Under the pieces are notes generated by a model, which was not told where the DNA came from, did not search any database, and saw nothing but the letters and a program-made list of their open reading frames with translations. A stretch of 64,000 nucleotides of DNA from Microcoleus sp. FACHB-672 (GTDB lineage Bacteria; Cyanobacteriota; Cyanobacteriia; Cyanobacteriales; Oscillatoriaceae). Below are positions 8,140-17,478 of the stretch, one piece after another. Each line of letters opens with the position of its first letter. Position 1 is the first letter of the stretch. The stretch spans positions 1 to 64,000 of the forward strand of contig NZ_JACJOU010000009.1 in NCBI RefSeq assembly GCF_014695725.1, in the 5' to 3' direction. The translations under genes and the position numbers were made by a program.

Positions 8140-9132
8140 ATGAAGATTAACAATCAACTTGCTTTCGTACTCTCTACCCTGCTGTTATCTGTGGGAAGTG
8201 CTGCGGCTATCGCACAGCCGGCAGCACCACCCGCCAAGCCTCCTGCTGCTAAACCGGCAGCGCCGGCAAAACCCACAACTGCGCCTGCTGCACCGCTTTC
8301 GACACGGGAGAGGCAGGAGTTGCAACAGCGAAGAGAAGAAGAGCGAATTCAAAGATATGTCCAGCGAGAAGTTAACCGCACGTTTGGGTTAACAACTTCT
8401 ATGCTGAATGTTTTGCTGTTTCTGCTGATTCTGTTTCCGCTTGCCGGCATTCTCAGCCTGTGGCTGTTGAAACGCAGTTTGGCGAATCAGATTAAATCTG
8501 AAGTGAAAGACGAACTCAGTAAGGAAGTTAAAGGAGAGATGGTGCGGCTAATGGGTGCCGGCATCGAAAATAAACGAGAAATTGCTCCGCCGCCGGCACA
8601 GCCCACCATGAGCGGTGAAAATGTGGCTCAATTAAAAGAGTTGATTTCAATGGCAATGGCGACTCAAAATGTTATTTCAGATGCTCGCAACTCAATTGAA
8701 GAGTCGCTCAACACCCAAGCTAAAACAGGGGATTTACTTAAAGATGTTTTCGGCCATTATGTGAAGCAGGGCGATAGCCTTTTTCTGGAAGGTCGCTATG
8801 ACGATGCGATTGAAGTTTACGAAAAGGCAATTCAGGCTAATTCTGAGGATTATGAATCTTGGTGTGGTAGAGGGGTTGCATTAACAAGGGTGGAACGCTA
8901 TGACGATGCAATCGCGTCCTTTAACCAAGCCCTCCGTATCAATTCTGAGTATGCTGATGCTTGGTATGAAAAAGCTCGCTGCTATGCGGTGCAAGGCAAT
9001 ATAGATTCGGCCATTGAAAATTTGAGGCAGTCGGTTAACCTCAATCCCGATAAAAGGCAGATTGCCAAGACTGACCCTTCTTTTGACGGAATTCGGGATA
9101 ATGAGTGGTTTGAAGATTTGATTGCTAGATAG
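8140..9132 (+). CDS. Exported or membrane-anchored TPR protein
   Basis: Starting at the ATG at 8140 (MKINNQLAFVLSTLLLS, a signal peptide) the protein has 330 residues. After a Pro/Ala linker (about 25-60) there is a charged coiled coil, a membrane segment (about residues 90-110, NVLLFLLILFPLAGILSLWLL), another coiled-coil stretch (KSEVKDELSKEVKGEM), and two to three TPR units near residues 205-310 (YDDAIEVYEKAIQANSEDY; YDDAIASFNQALRINSEYA). It ends in a conserved AKTDPSFDGIRDNEWFEDL. The TPR part probably scaffolds protein interactions at the membrane. A decayed tandem paralogue lies just upstream. Exact partner unknown. Confidence 0.8.
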   Translation: MKINNQLAFVLSTLLLSVGSAAAIAQPAAPPAKPPAAKPAAPAKPTTAPAAPLSTRERQELQQRREEERIQRYVQREVNRTFGLTTSMLNVLLFLLILFPLAGILSLWLLKRSLANQIKSEVKDELSKEVKGEMVRLMGAGIENKREIAPPPAQPTMSGENVAQLKELISMAMATQNVISDARNSIEESLNTQAKTGDLLKDVFGHYVKQGDSLFLEGRYDDAIEVYEKAIQANSEDYESWCGRGVALTRVERYDDAIASFNQALRINSEYADAWYEKARCYAVQGNIDSAIENLRQSVNLNPDKRQIAKTDPSFDGIRDNEWFEDLIAR

Positions 9133-9172
9133 AAAAAATTGCTGAGAAATTTTTAATACCGGCAACTTTATT

Positions 9173-9225
9173 AAAAGGCACTGAGGTTAAAATAAAAGTT
9201 TTACCTGAGTGTCTTTTATTTTTTG
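9173..9225 (+). terminator. Rho-independent terminator of the TPR gene
   Basis: An imperfect stem pairs AAAAGGCACTGAGGT with ACCTGAGTGTCTTTT, closing on AT-rich bases, and is followed by a T-rich run (TTTTATTTTTT). It lies 40 nt after the TPR stop codon. Confidence 0.7.
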
Positions 9226-9271
9226 CTGAAAAATCTACAAACATCATTTATAAAATAGGGAAACTCCCATG

Positions 9272-9321
9272 TAAACTCGAATCTCAAAAGGTATCTGTCT
9301 GCTCATTCAAATTCGAGTTTA
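9272..9321. repeat. Inverted repeat, 11-bp arms
   Basis: TAAACTCGAAT at 9272-9282 is repeated in reverse complement at 9311-9321 with a 28-nt loop. It sits between two convergent genes and could form a weak hairpin; no T-run follows on either strand. Confidence 0.4.
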
Positions 9322-9422
9322 ACTCCTCAAAATGATTGACAAGTGGTGCTAAGTGCGGAGATTTGGTGAGTAGGAGAATGAGGCATTTCTTCCAGTTTGC
9401 CCCATTCCCTATTTCTGTCTAC

Positions 9423-10295
9423 TTATAAATACTTCTGCAGGAGCAATTCCAACTTTTCCTTGGCTGCCGGTGAAACCTTATCTAAAGGCGTTAAAATCGC
9501 ATACTTCAACGCTGAATGAGCATCTGATTGCGGTGGATTTTCAGTTAAACGCCGCACAGTTTCTTGAATCACTTTTTGAGCGTTTAGCGCATTGCGTTGT
9601 AGATTTGCGACCACCATATCTACCGTTACACTATCATGATCAGAGTGCCAGCAATCGTAATCTGTTGCCAACGCTAAGGTTGCATAAGCCATTTCCGCTT
9701 CACGGGCTAACTTGGCTTCCGGTAAATTCGTCATGCCAATCACTGTCGCACCCCAACTGCGATAAAGATGAGACTCTGCTTTCGTGGAAAATGCCGGCCC
9801 TTCCATACAAACGTAAGTACCTCCTCGGTGCAGCGTCACATCTGGCAACTCTAAACTCGCCACTGCATCCGCCAGCACTTTCGCCAGCTGGCCGCAGACA
9901 GGATCGCCAAAAGCAATGTGCGCTACAATGCCATCACCGAAAAACGTAGAAATTCGGTTCTTGGTGCGATCAATAAACTGATCTGGCACAACCATATCCA
10001 GGGGCTTTACCTCTTCTTTAAGCGATCCAACGGCGGATGCAGAGATTACATACTCAACCCCCAGACTCTTCATTGCGTAAATATTTGCCCGGAATGGCAA
10101 CTCTGAGGGTAAAAACGTGTGATTCCGACCGTGACGGGCGAGGAAAGCCACTGGGGTTCCTTCTAAGGTTCCCACAATCAAAGCATCGGACGGTGCGCCA
10201 AAGGGCGTGTCAACACGCACTTCTTCGACATCTTTGAGCGCATCCATTTTGTAGAGTCCGCTGCCACCAATGATCCCAATCTTTGCTTGAGCCAT
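9423..10295 (-). CDS. mtnP: S-methyl-5'-thioadenosine phosphorylase
   Basis: A 290-residue member of the PNP/MTAP family, which splits methylthioadenosine with phosphate into adenine and 5-methylthioribose 1-phosphate in the methionine salvage pathway. The start [12 protein letters not shown] (residues 6-17) is the phosphate-binding loop; [19 protein letters not shown] carries the H and P contacts; the base pocket is at [20 protein letters not shown] and [15 protein letters not shown] with the MTAP-type T-N-L-P-E rather than the PNP form. Full length. Alone on the minus strand, with its own upstream region. Cytoplasmic. Confidence 0.93.
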   Translation of the reverse strand: MAQAKIGIIGGSGLYKMDALKDVEEVRVDTPFGAPSDALIVGTLEGTPVAFLARHGRNHTFLPSELPFRANIYAMKSLGVEYVISASAVGSLKEEVKPLDMVVPDQFIDRTKNRISTFFGDGIVAHIAFGDPVCGQLAKVLADAVASLELPDVTLHRGGTYVCMEGPAFSTKAESHLYRSWGATVIGMTNLPEAKLAREAEMAYATLALATDYDCWHSDHDSVTVDMVVANLQRNALNAQKVIQETVRRLTENPPQSDAHSALKYAILTPLDKVSPAAKEKLELLLQKYL

Positions 10296-10509
10296 GATTT
10301 TTCCCTGCTGCCTTGTTATTTCGCCAAGCTATTTTACCGGGAAATGAGAAGGACTGGAGCGAGATGACCGGCTTTGTCAATGATAAGTATCACTTTATCG
10401 ATTAAAAATTGTCACATTCCTGATATGCCGGCAATCACTTAACATCTTTATGAAATCTTTAAACTTATAAATATTGAGTGATGTTCAACCTCTACTTCCC
10501 AGAAACACA

Positions 10510-10713
10510 ATGCAAGCTCAAGCCACATTACCTAAAATCTCATTAGACAAAATTGTTGAGCGGATTATGGCATTTCGCCAAATCTCCCGCATTGACCAGC
10601 GTCTGCTCATGTCGTCACTGCTCTCAAAAGATTCATTAAGCGAACAAGATCAAAGCAGTATCAACCAGGTATTTGATGCTCTGCAACGGGGATTACTTAA
10701 AGTAGTAGATTAA
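10510..10713 (+). CDS. Small conserved cyanobacterial protein (copy 1)
   Basis: I prefer the ATG at 10510 (67 residues, MQAQATLPKISLDKIVERI); a TTG at 10474 would add 12 residues. The reason is a second gene in this window at 55136-55339 that starts with the same MQAQAT and is alignable along its full length (shared core I-S-R-x-D-Q-x-x-L-M-S and L-S-K-D-S-L-S). No domain known; a short helical protein is predicted from composition. It stands alone between mtnP and an SGNH-type protein. Two paralogues suggest a cyanobacterial regulatory or adaptor family. Confidence 0.65.
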   Translation: MQAQATLPKISLDKIVERIMAFRQISRIDQRLLMSSLLSKDSLSEQDQSSINQVFDALQRGLLKVVD

Positions 10714-10845
10714 GTTTAAATGCCCATATTCAGTAATCTTTCGGATTCATTTTTCCAAAGAATTCGTTTTGTGATAGATGGTGCATTCCTGCCGGCTGCT
10801 TTTTATCTAGGATCTGCGATGTCACCCGCTTATTTATCCAAAAAA

Positions 10846-10882
10846 TGAAGCGCGAACAGCAACATTGTCTGTTCGCGCTTCA
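10846..10882 (-). terminator. Strong terminator of the SGNH-like gene
   Basis: Perfect 14-bp stem TGAAGCGCGAACAG / CTGTTCGCGCTTCA with a 9-nt loop. On the minus strand it is followed by a T-run (complement of AAAAAA at 10840-10845), placing it 31 nt after the stop codon of the gene ending at 10913. Confidence 0.85.
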
Positions 10883-10912
10883 CTGTATATCCCGCAAAAT
10901 TACTGACTATTA

Positions 10913-12304
10913 TTAAGGTTTTGAAGTTGGCCAAGGAATTGTACGGTCTTGGCCGAGTTGCTTAGAGACGGCTTCTGCGCCATAGACGTTAAGATGGCTG
11001 GGATCAGCAAAATAATCATGTTGAGCCGGCCACCGGCTTGATAAATCGCGGAAAATAAATCCCCTTTCTCCGGCAAAGCGCTGCATAAACTGCTGGAATT
11101 CTCGCTCATGCCGCAGCCGCACTGAATCTAAATAATCCTGCGTCAAGGGCAAATTAACTATGACAAGGGGTATCCGTTTCGACTTCACAAAAGCCACAAC
11201 CGATTGCAGTGCGGCGGCTTGCTGCCCTTGCAAGTTAAAGGAAGCATAATCACCATCGTATTCACCCGGAACTCGACGCACACGCTCATAGTACGTTGCC
11301 GGATTAAATCGAGTGGACACCGCATTAAAACCACTGCCGATCCGTTCACTTTCAGGGGATCTGGCCGGTTGCGCTGCCGGCGCTGTACGGGTTCTCTGTT
11401 GTGCCGGTGGCCAAGACGGGCCGCTTCCTCGGCTGGGTATGGTTCGTTGCTGGTAGTAGACCTCTGCAAGCGGCTGTTGCTGATTCTCGTCCCAGAGTTG
11501 CGCTTGATAGTGAGCGCCTAAAATCGGGCGAATTTTGCTATCAGCAGCGCTGCTTTTAAAAGATTTAAAAGACAATTTTTGTAAGCGACTGCTGCTTTTT
11601 CGCCGGATGGTGTGGCCAGGAGACTGCGGCACCTCTTGACGAAAATTGATCGGATCTGGCCGAATGATGCCGCCCCCCGGTGCGCTGCTGGGGCGAGTTG
11701 CCGGTATGCTGCTTGGGCGAGTTGGCGGGCTAACACTGGGGCGACTTCCCCCAGATAAACGCTGGTAGCCAGGAGAAGCAAGGATCGCATTGTAAGTGCG
11801 ATCCACTCGACCACTGTTAAAAGCACGCACCCCATCCGCCCACACAATCATCCGAGGCAACTGCTGTGGGGTTAAAATTTTCCGCAGCAAGACATCCACA
11901 ACTTGAGCCGTCGCCCCATTAACGCCAAAGTTAAAAACTTTTAGCTTCGCATATCCTTGAGATGCTAAAGCCGTTTGCAAAGCCACCGGATCGACGCCTT
12001 GCAGGGCGCGGGAACTGCCCACAATTAAAATATCAGGTGGGCCTGAAGTTGCCACATATTGCTGATATAGCGCCAGTTGCCGGTCGAGAAGTTCGCTATT
12101 AAAGGTTGGGTAGGAGGGGGCGACAGCCGTATAGGTGCCAGAGGCGAGGATGAGTGTGTCCCCTTCTGCTTGAAATGTTTGTGAAGATAATGCCGGCTTA
12201 TCCCGGCCAAAAGCGATCTCTTCAGCAGAGAATAAACCAGGTAAAAGCATTAAACAGAAGGCAAATCTGTTCAAATGGCGCATGGCTAACAATTGGCGGT
12301 TCAT
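10913..12304 (-). CDS. SGNH/DUF1574-like exported protein
   Basis: A 463-residue protein with an N-terminal signal-like hydrophobic stretch (residues about 10-30). The catalytic-type blocks of SGNH esterases are visible: ILIVGSSRALQG (about 92-103, Ser block), FNFGVNGATAQVV (about 124-136, Gly/Asn block) and, near the end, YFADPSHLNVYGA with D-x-x-H (about 435-447). Between them lies a long low-complexity Ser/Pro/Arg region (about 180-340) that breaks the usual spacing and may be a flexible insert. Cyanobacterial DUF1574 proteins share this plan; a role in cell-envelope polysaccharide acylation is inference. Followed by a strong terminator. Confidence 0.7.
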   Translation of the reverse strand: MNRQLLAMRHLNRFAFCLMLLPGLFSAEEIAFGRDKPALSSQTFQAEGDTLILASGTYTAVAPSYPTFNSELLDRQLALYQQYVATSGPPDILIVGSSRALQGVDPVALQTALASQGYAKLKVFNFGVNGATAQVVDVLLRKILTPQQLPRMIVWADGVRAFNSGRVDRTYNAILASPGYQRLSGGSRPSVSPPTRPSSIPATRPSSAPGGGIIRPDPINFRQEVPQSPGHTIRRKSSSRLQKLSFKSFKSSAADSKIRPILGAHYQAQLWDENQQQPLAEVYYQQRTIPSRGSGPSWPPAQQRTRTAPAAQPARSPESERIGSGFNAVSTRFNPATYYERVRRVPGEYDGDYASFNLQGQQAAALQSVVAFVKSKRIPLVIVNLPLTQDYLDSVRLRHEREFQQFMQRFAGERGFIFRDLSSRWPAQHDYFADPSHLNVYGAEAVSKQLGQDRTIPWPTSKP

Positions 12305-12461
12305 GGTTGGTGACGCTCAAGTCATGGAAATTAGCAATTAATACCAAGTTGCGCGATAAATGTGCAAAGTTCCGGCAATTGGAACGATAACTGCCTACAG
12401 ATTCCGCCCCAAGGGTAACGCGCCTATCGGGATGAATGCAACTCGGTCTAACCATTAACAA

Positions 12462-13295
12462 TTAGCAATTTCGTAATAACCAAAAACCACTGTAAGTCAT
12501 TCCAGAGTCATCTGGTTGTACTAACAGAAAATGCAGTCCTTGAGTTAATTGCTTGCGTTGTTCATACGCCTTGGCTGCGGCTGCAACTTCTTCATCTTCA
12601 AATGTCGCCAAAACCCATCGATCTGCAAGCCCAGCTTCTAAAATTAACCCATCTGGATCACCGGCAATGTAATTCATCGCTACAGGGCGGGCATCTTGCA
12701 GCCATCTGGCCAATTTCATGGATTGCCGGCCTCCATCAATAATAACCCCAGGCACGGGCACGGTTGAGGCTAATCCCAGATTAATTGGCAAGAAAGATTC
12801 TGGCATTTCCAAAATGGGGATCGCTCTGCCGGCAAAGGCATCAACCAGATCGCCGGCATTTAAAGCAGCAAATCGCCACTGTTCACCTAACAGAGTTTCT
12901 GGTAAAGGCACTGGCGGCGGACGATCAATCGCGAGCAAATCCACAACTTCGCCGGTGTAATTTTTCTCTTGTGGGTAATCTTTAGCTTTGACTAACAACC
13001 AATCTTTCACAAGGTTGCATTGCCGATTTGCTTCCACTCGCACGCCCAAAAGCTTGCCGGCTGTTTCCAGTAAGCTTAAGGATTGAGGGCGAAATACTTG
13101 AATGAGTTCGGGTAAATTACCACCGTTAGCCAGCTTTAAATGCTCAGCTAACCAGCTAGCATTGGCTTCCGCTTGGGGACACATCGCACTGTACCTAAAG
13201 CTGCCGGTTGCCTCACACACCAGCAATTCCCACAACTTTTGTCCTTGCTCATTTTTAAGGGGACGTTTGTAAAAATCAGCCAGCCAAATACGCAT
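12462..13295 (-). CDS. Tab2/Atab2-family RNA-binding protein
   Basis: The start MRIWLADFYKRPLKNEQGQK at 13295 fits the family better than the ATG eight codons upstream (13319), giving 277 residues. The plant and algal members (Tab2, ATAB2) bind the psaB mRNA leader and are needed for photosystem I synthesis; cyanobacterial homologues (DUF1092) are widespread. Family landmarks seen are the W-x-x-D-F-Y-x-R-P-L start, WELLVCEATGSFRYS (near 23-37) and the late GLHFLLVQPDDSGMTYSGFWLL. No transmembrane segment. It lies between the SGNH-like gene and glgP on the same strand, but a terminator separates it from glgP. Confidence 0.85.
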   Translation of the reverse strand: MRIWLADFYKRPLKNEQGQKLWELLVCEATGSFRYSAMCPQAEANASWLAEHLKLANGGNLPELIQVFRPQSLSLLETAGKLLGVRVEANRQCNLVKDWLLVKAKDYPQEKNYTGEVVDLLAIDRPPPVPLPETLLGEQWRFAALNAGDLVDAFAGRAIPILEMPESFLPINLGLASTVPVPGVIIDGGRQSMKLARWLQDARPVAMNYIAGDPDGLILEAGLADRWVLATFEDEEVAAAAKAYEQRKQLTQGLHFLLVQPDDSGMTYSGFWLLRNC

Positions 13296-13405
13296 TTTGT
13301 TATCCCCAAGCTTATTCAAACCCTATAATAATACCGAGTAAGTGACGGGGATGATAGTCAAGCAGATTTTCGTATAATATCGGCTCTATTTTAATCGTTC
13401 CACTC

Positions 13406-13434
13406 CAATAAAAAAGGCAGGTATAATACCTGCC
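13406..13434 (-). terminator. Terminator of glgP
   Basis: GGCAGGTA / TACCTGCC stem with a 3-nt loop (13416-13434). On the minus strand a run of T (complement of AAAAAA) follows directly. It lies 28 nt beyond the glgP stop codon. Confidence 0.8.
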
Positions 13435-13461
13435 CTGACTTACCCGAAATTCTAAAAAGAA

Positions 13462-15675
13462 CTACACCGGCAGACTCGCTAAAATCGGTTTAACATCCGC
13501 CGCACAACCGGGCGCATAAACCTGAGTGACATAGTCCGCAATCATTCGATCTGTATTGAACAAAGGAGCATTTGTTTTAATCGACTCCTTCATCATGCGA
13601 ACCCAACCGTGAGGAATTCCATTCGCATCTTGGTCATAGTAAAGCGGAACAATTTCCTCTTCTAATAACCGATACAAAGACTCTGAATCAATGCGATCTT
13701 GCAATTCCTGATCGCTGGTATTAGCATCTTCACCAATTGCCCAACCGTTGAGTCCTTTGCCATTGGCATCAGCTTTGTAGCCTTCGCACCACCAGCCATC
13801 AAGGACACTGCAATTAATCCCACCATTAAAGCAAACTTTCTCGCCACTGGTGCCAGAAGCTTCCAGAGGACGGCGGGGGTTATTTAGCCACACATCAACA
13901 CCTTGCACCAATTTTTGGCCGGTGTAGATGTTGTAGTCTTCAATAAATGCCACCCGCGTGAGAATGGATGGGTGCTTACACCACTCCATCAACCGCTGAA
14001 TGATCCGCTTGCCTTCTTCGTCGCGGGGATGTGCTTTGCCGGCAAACACGATTTGCACTGGACGATTGGCATTGCCAAAAATCCTTAAAGCCCGTTCTGC
14101 ATCGCGCAGCAGCAAGTGACCCCGCTTATAAGGACTGAAGCGCCGCGCAAACCCAATGGTTAGCACGTTTGCATCTAACAGCTCATCAGCTGCTTGGATG
14201 CGGTGGTGGTCTTCGTTGCGATTTTGTCGTGCAACCTTGACTTTTGATCGTGTATATGCAACTAGACGCTCTTTAAGGATTTTGTGACGTTCCCACAGTT
14301 CCTCATCGGGAATCGCGTCTACCTTTGCCCACATTTGCGGGTCAAGGAGTTGGCTTGACCAATCTGCGCCCATATATTCAGCGTAGAGGTCACACAGCAG
14401 GGGTGCTGTCCAAGTTGGGGCGTGGACGCCATTGGTGATGTAACCGATGGGGACTTTGTTCTCAGGCCGTTCTGGGTAAAGAATATTCCACATCTTGCGG
14501 GACACTACACCGTGCAGTTCACTGACGCCGTTGGCAGTGCGGCATAGGCGCAGGGCTAAGACGGTCATGCCGAAGGGTTCCCAAGGATCGCCAAGACGAC
14601 GCGCCCCCAAGGCCAAAAACTGTTCGCGTGATAATTTTAAGGTGGGCCAGTATTGGGCGAAGTAGGAGTCCATCAAGTCAGATGAGAAGACATCGTGACC
14701 GGCAGGAACGGGGGTGTGGGTGGTAAACACGCAGCGATCCCGCACTGAGGCTTCGATATCGTAGAAGGATTTGCCGGTTTTCTCCATTGTGAACCGGGCA
14801 ATTTCCAGGGTGCAAAAAGCGGCGTGTCCTTCGTTGAGATGGTAAACAGCCGGCTCTATGTTCAATGCTTCTAATGCCTTGACACCGCCGATCCCCAGCA
14901 CGACTTCTTGGGCGATCCGGGTTTCTTGGTTACCGCCATAAAGGTGGCCGGTGAGCCAACGGTCGATAGGATCGTTATCTTGCCGGTCTGTATCTAGCAG
15001 GTAGAGAGAGACACGCCCCACCTGAGTCCGCCAGATTTGGACTTTGACAGAACGCTGGCGAATATCAAGTTCTACGGTGATGGGTTGGCCCTGGTCGTTT
15101 GTCATCAACTCTAAGGGCATTTCCTCAAAGCGGTTGTCAAGGTAGTAATCTTCTTGCCAACCGCCGTCATTGAGTCGCTGGTGGAAGTAACCTTGCCGGT
15201 AGAGTAAGCCAACACCAACCAGGGGTACGCCCAGATCCGAGGCAGATTTGAGGTGATCGCCGGCTAATATTCCCAAGCCGCCCGAATAAATCGGCAGGGA
15301 TTCATGAATGCCGAATTCCGCACAGAGATAGGCAACGGGGTGTTCGCGAGAAATTTGGGGTGCAACGCGACTCGCCCAGGTATTGCGTTCTGACATATAG
15401 CGGTCAAACTGCTCGACAAGCGCTTTGACTTGCTTGATGTAGAACGGATCTTCGGTCAGTTCGGTTAGGCGTTCGCTAGAAGCTGTCTGAAGAATGGCTA
15501 CTGGGTTATGGTTACAGCGTTCCCACTCATCAGCACTGATGCGCTGAAATAGGGAAACTCGGTCAGTTGTCCAACTCCACCAATAGTTATAAGCCAGATC
15601 TGCTAATCGCTTGAGAGGAAGGGGTAACTTCTGGGCTAACTTTTGGGCTGGAGTCATAGAACGGTCATTTGTCAT
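13462..15675 (-). CDS. glgP: Alpha-glucan phosphorylase
   Basis: With the ATG at 15675 (MTNDRSMTPAQ) the protein has 737 residues; an upstream ATG at 15729 adds an unconserved basic leader. This GT35 enzyme releases glucose 1-phosphate from glycogen. It is the DUF3417-type short phosphorylase: N-terminal LKRLADLAYNYWWSWTTDR, then AYLCAEFGIHESLPIYSGGLGILAGDHLK (substrate and cofactor core, about residues 100-130), HLNEGHAAF, and the PLP-lysine block EASGTSGEKVCFNGG in the last quarter. Single gene with its own terminator, next to a Tab2 homologue. Central in night-time glycogen use. Cytoplasmic. Confidence 0.93.
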   Translation of the reverse strand: MTNDRSMTPAQKLAQKLPLPLKRLADLAYNYWWSWTTDRVSLFQRISADEWERCNHNPVAILQTASSERLTELTEDPFYIKQVKALVEQFDRYMSERNTWASRVAPQISREHPVAYLCAEFGIHESLPIYSGGLGILAGDHLKSASDLGVPLVGVGLLYRQGYFHQRLNDGGWQEDYYLDNRFEEMPLELMTNDQGQPITVELDIRQRSVKVQIWRTQVGRVSLYLLDTDRQDNDPIDRWLTGHLYGGNQETRIAQEVVLGIGGVKALEALNIEPAVYHLNEGHAAFCTLEIARFTMEKTGKSFYDIEASVRDRCVFTTHTPVPAGHDVFSSDLMDSYFAQYWPTLKLSREQFLALGARRLGDPWEPFGMTVLALRLCRTANGVSELHGVVSRKMWNILYPERPENKVPIGYITNGVHAPTWTAPLLCDLYAEYMGADWSSQLLDPQMWAKVDAIPDEELWERHKILKERLVAYTRSKVKVARQNRNEDHHRIQAADELLDANVLTIGFARRFSPYKRGHLLLRDAERALRIFGNANRPVQIVFAGKAHPRDEEGKRIIQRLMEWCKHPSILTRVAFIEDYNIYTGQKLVQGVDVWLNNPRRPLEASGTSGEKVCFNGGINCSVLDGWWCEGYKADANGKGLNGWAIGEDANTSDQELQDRIDSESLYRLLEEEIVPLYYDQDANGIPHGWVRMMKESIKTNAPLFNTDRMIADYVTQVYAPGCAADVKPILASLPV

Positions 15676-16070
15676 AAAGTAGGTCACTCTCAATACTCTC
15701 CCAGTTCTCTGATGCCGGTGATGACACACGCACTCACGCCCCCAATAACTCTTCAGCGTTCCGTGCGGTTAGGGGCCTTCTCTGTGCGTTGTCATTCAAC
15801 CTTTATCTCAGGAAACCGTATTCTAGCTTGACAGGATTTTCGAGAGAGGGTGTACTTCTTTACACTCTTTCCACTTTTGTTAACTTCTCAGTTCTCAGTG
15901 AGAGTGGAAGTGCCGAGCGCTCAGGCCGGCTGTTTCGGGTTTAGGGTGAAAAATGTTGGCACAGGTTACAGATGAACGTGCAATGGGTTAGGGCATGTCA
16001 TCAATTAAATGTCAATTTAGGTGACAATCGATAGCCCCAGTGAGTTGAGCCAATCAACAGGAGTGTCCCC
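15676..16070. other. Intergenic region between glgP and IS relic
   Basis: 395 nt holding the glgP upstream region (minus strand) and the edge of the mobile block. I see no gene, no clear operator and no RNA element here. A run of non-coding sequence rich in TTTACACTCTTTCC is close to glgP's start but has no convincing -10/-35 pair. Confidence 0.3.
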
Positions 16071-16175
16071 ATGACGCGCCGCTACGCTTTGCGGGATGAC
16101 CAGTGGGAACGCATTAAAGACTTACTCCCAGGACGAAAATAGACGGTTGGAGTAACAGCTAAAGACAATCGATAG
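16071..16175 (+). pseudogene. IS5-family transposase N-terminal fragment
   Basis: From the ATG at 16071: MTRRYALRDDQWERIKDLLP then G-R-K-stop at 16140, then, beyond the stop, TVGVTAKDNR in the same frame, which is the continuation of IS5/IS1031-type transposases. So the stop is an in-gene nonsense and the sequence ends after about 34 codons, at the edge of the duplicated RTX unit. It is a relic. Confidence 0.8.
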
Positions 16176-16224
16176 ACATGAACCTGCTATCTAAAACGTT
16201 GTCGGCACCCCATTTTTAATGCCT

Positions 16225-16281
16225 TCACGTCGAGGGCTGGCCAATCGTTCTCAGTTGCTCGGTAAGCGAGTTTAGCCCATC
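16225..16281 (-). pseudogene. 3' end fragment of the 98-residue gene (copy A)
   Basis: Minus-strand reading DGLNSLTEQLRTIGQPST-stop matches the last residues of the intact gene at 20281-20577 (DGLNELTERLRTSGLPSV). It marks the left edge of the first RTX repeat unit. Confidence 0.75.
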
Positions 16282-16482
16282 CCGCACTCAGTCTAATACT
16301 ATTACCTTTTACCAAGCGTCCTCATCCTTATGGGTGAACTTATCGAAGGATTGTCAAATCCTCCAAAGGGTGAACTCGTTAGGCGATGGTGATCAAGGAA
16401 GTTGCTTTCTAATCTAGGAAGTGTAGAGATTCAACTCACTCCTTCTCAGTAAACTTAACGACACTAATCAGGGGTAATCAAC

Positions 16483-17478
16483 TTGGCTACAATTATTGGG
16501 ACATCTGAACACGACAATCTTAGTGGAACTGCTGGTAAAGACAGCATTATCGGGTTAGCCGGCAACGACAACATTGATGGAGGTATTGGTAGTGACACAA
16601 TGGACGGCGGTGTTGGTGATGACGTTTATTATGTAGACCGCACCTGTGATGTAGTTATTGAAGGTGTTGGTACTAGCTTCGATACCGTCTACTCTAATGC
16701 CAGCTACAGTTTAAGTGCCAACGTGGAAAACCTTTACCTTCAAGGCAATGCTTATTACGGCTACGGTAACGAACTTGATAACCGTATTGTAGGCAATGCC
16801 GATAATAACTACCTCTGGGGTGGTGCTGGTGACGACTTCATCAATGGTCTTACCGGCAACGATACGATGGTAGGCGGCATAGGTAACGATGCTTACCTTG
16901 TAGATAGCACCAGTGATGTGGTTACTGAAGAGGTGGCTGCCGGCGAAGACGTTGTCTATGCCTATGCCAACTATAGTTTAAGTGCCAATGTGGAAAGGCT
17001 CTACGTCCAAGACGGTGTTGATTACGGCGCTGGCAATGAACTTGATAACTTTATCGAAGCCAATATCGGCAATAACTACCTCTGGGGCGGGGCAGGAAAT
17101 GACACCATCTCTGGCCGTGCCGACAGCGATGTATTGACTGGAGGTGCCGGGGCAGATTACTTTAAATTCCACTCTGCCAATGAGGGTAATGATACGATTA
17201 CCGACTTTAGCAGGGCAGAAGGAGATAAAATTGCGCTTTCAGCCTACGGTTTTGGTAACTTAATTTTCCCAACAGGAGAGACACCTGAATCTCTGCTTTC
17301 TTCTCAGTTTGCCACTGATGCTGGAGCGACTGATTCCAATCATCGTGTCATCTACAACTCATCAACCGGCGCACTCTTCTTTGATTCAGATGGTATAGGA
17401 GCAAACGCACAGGTACAAATTGCCAGCCTCTCAACAGGCTTAGCTCTAACTAACAGCGACTTCCAAGTTTTTGCATAG
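16483..17478 (+). CDS. RTX-type calcium-binding repeat protein (copy 1)
   Basis: A 331-residue protein made of hemolysin-type nonapeptide repeats (for example GLAGNDNIDGGIGSDTMDG and GGAGNDTISG) that build a parallel beta-roll binding Ca2+ through Asp and Gly turns. The last 100 residues (GADYFKFHSANEGNDTITDFS...) form the usual C-terminal domain of secreted type I substrates. No catalytic domain and no N-terminal signal peptide; export by a type I system is expected for such proteins but no transporter is next to it. The start codon is TTG where the paralogue at 19030 has ATG in the same context (AAC-TTG-GCTAC against AAC-ATG-GCTAC), so translation may be weaker. Function: adhesion or extracellular matrix is inference. 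Confidence 0.85.
   Translation: MATIIGTSEHDNLSGTAGKDSIIGLAGNDNIDGGIGSDTMDGGVGDDVYYVDRTCDVVIEGVGTSFDTVYSNASYSLSANVENLYLQGNAYYGYGNELDNRIVGNADNNYLWGGAGDDFINGLTGNDTMVGGIGNDAYLVDSTSDVVTEEVAAGEDVVYAYANYSLSANVERLYVQDGVDYGAGNELDNFIEANIGNNYLWGGAGNDTISGRADSDVLTGGAGADYFKFHSANEGNDTITDFSRAEGDKIALSAYGFGNLIFPTGETPESLLSSQFATDAGATDSNHRVIYNSSTGALFFDSDGIGANAQVQIASLSTGLALTNSDFQVFA

Noticed and set aside
11185-11847. ORFs opposite to and within the SGNH-like gene
   Set aside because: They are shadows of a GC-rich low-complexity coding stretch and have no conserved features.
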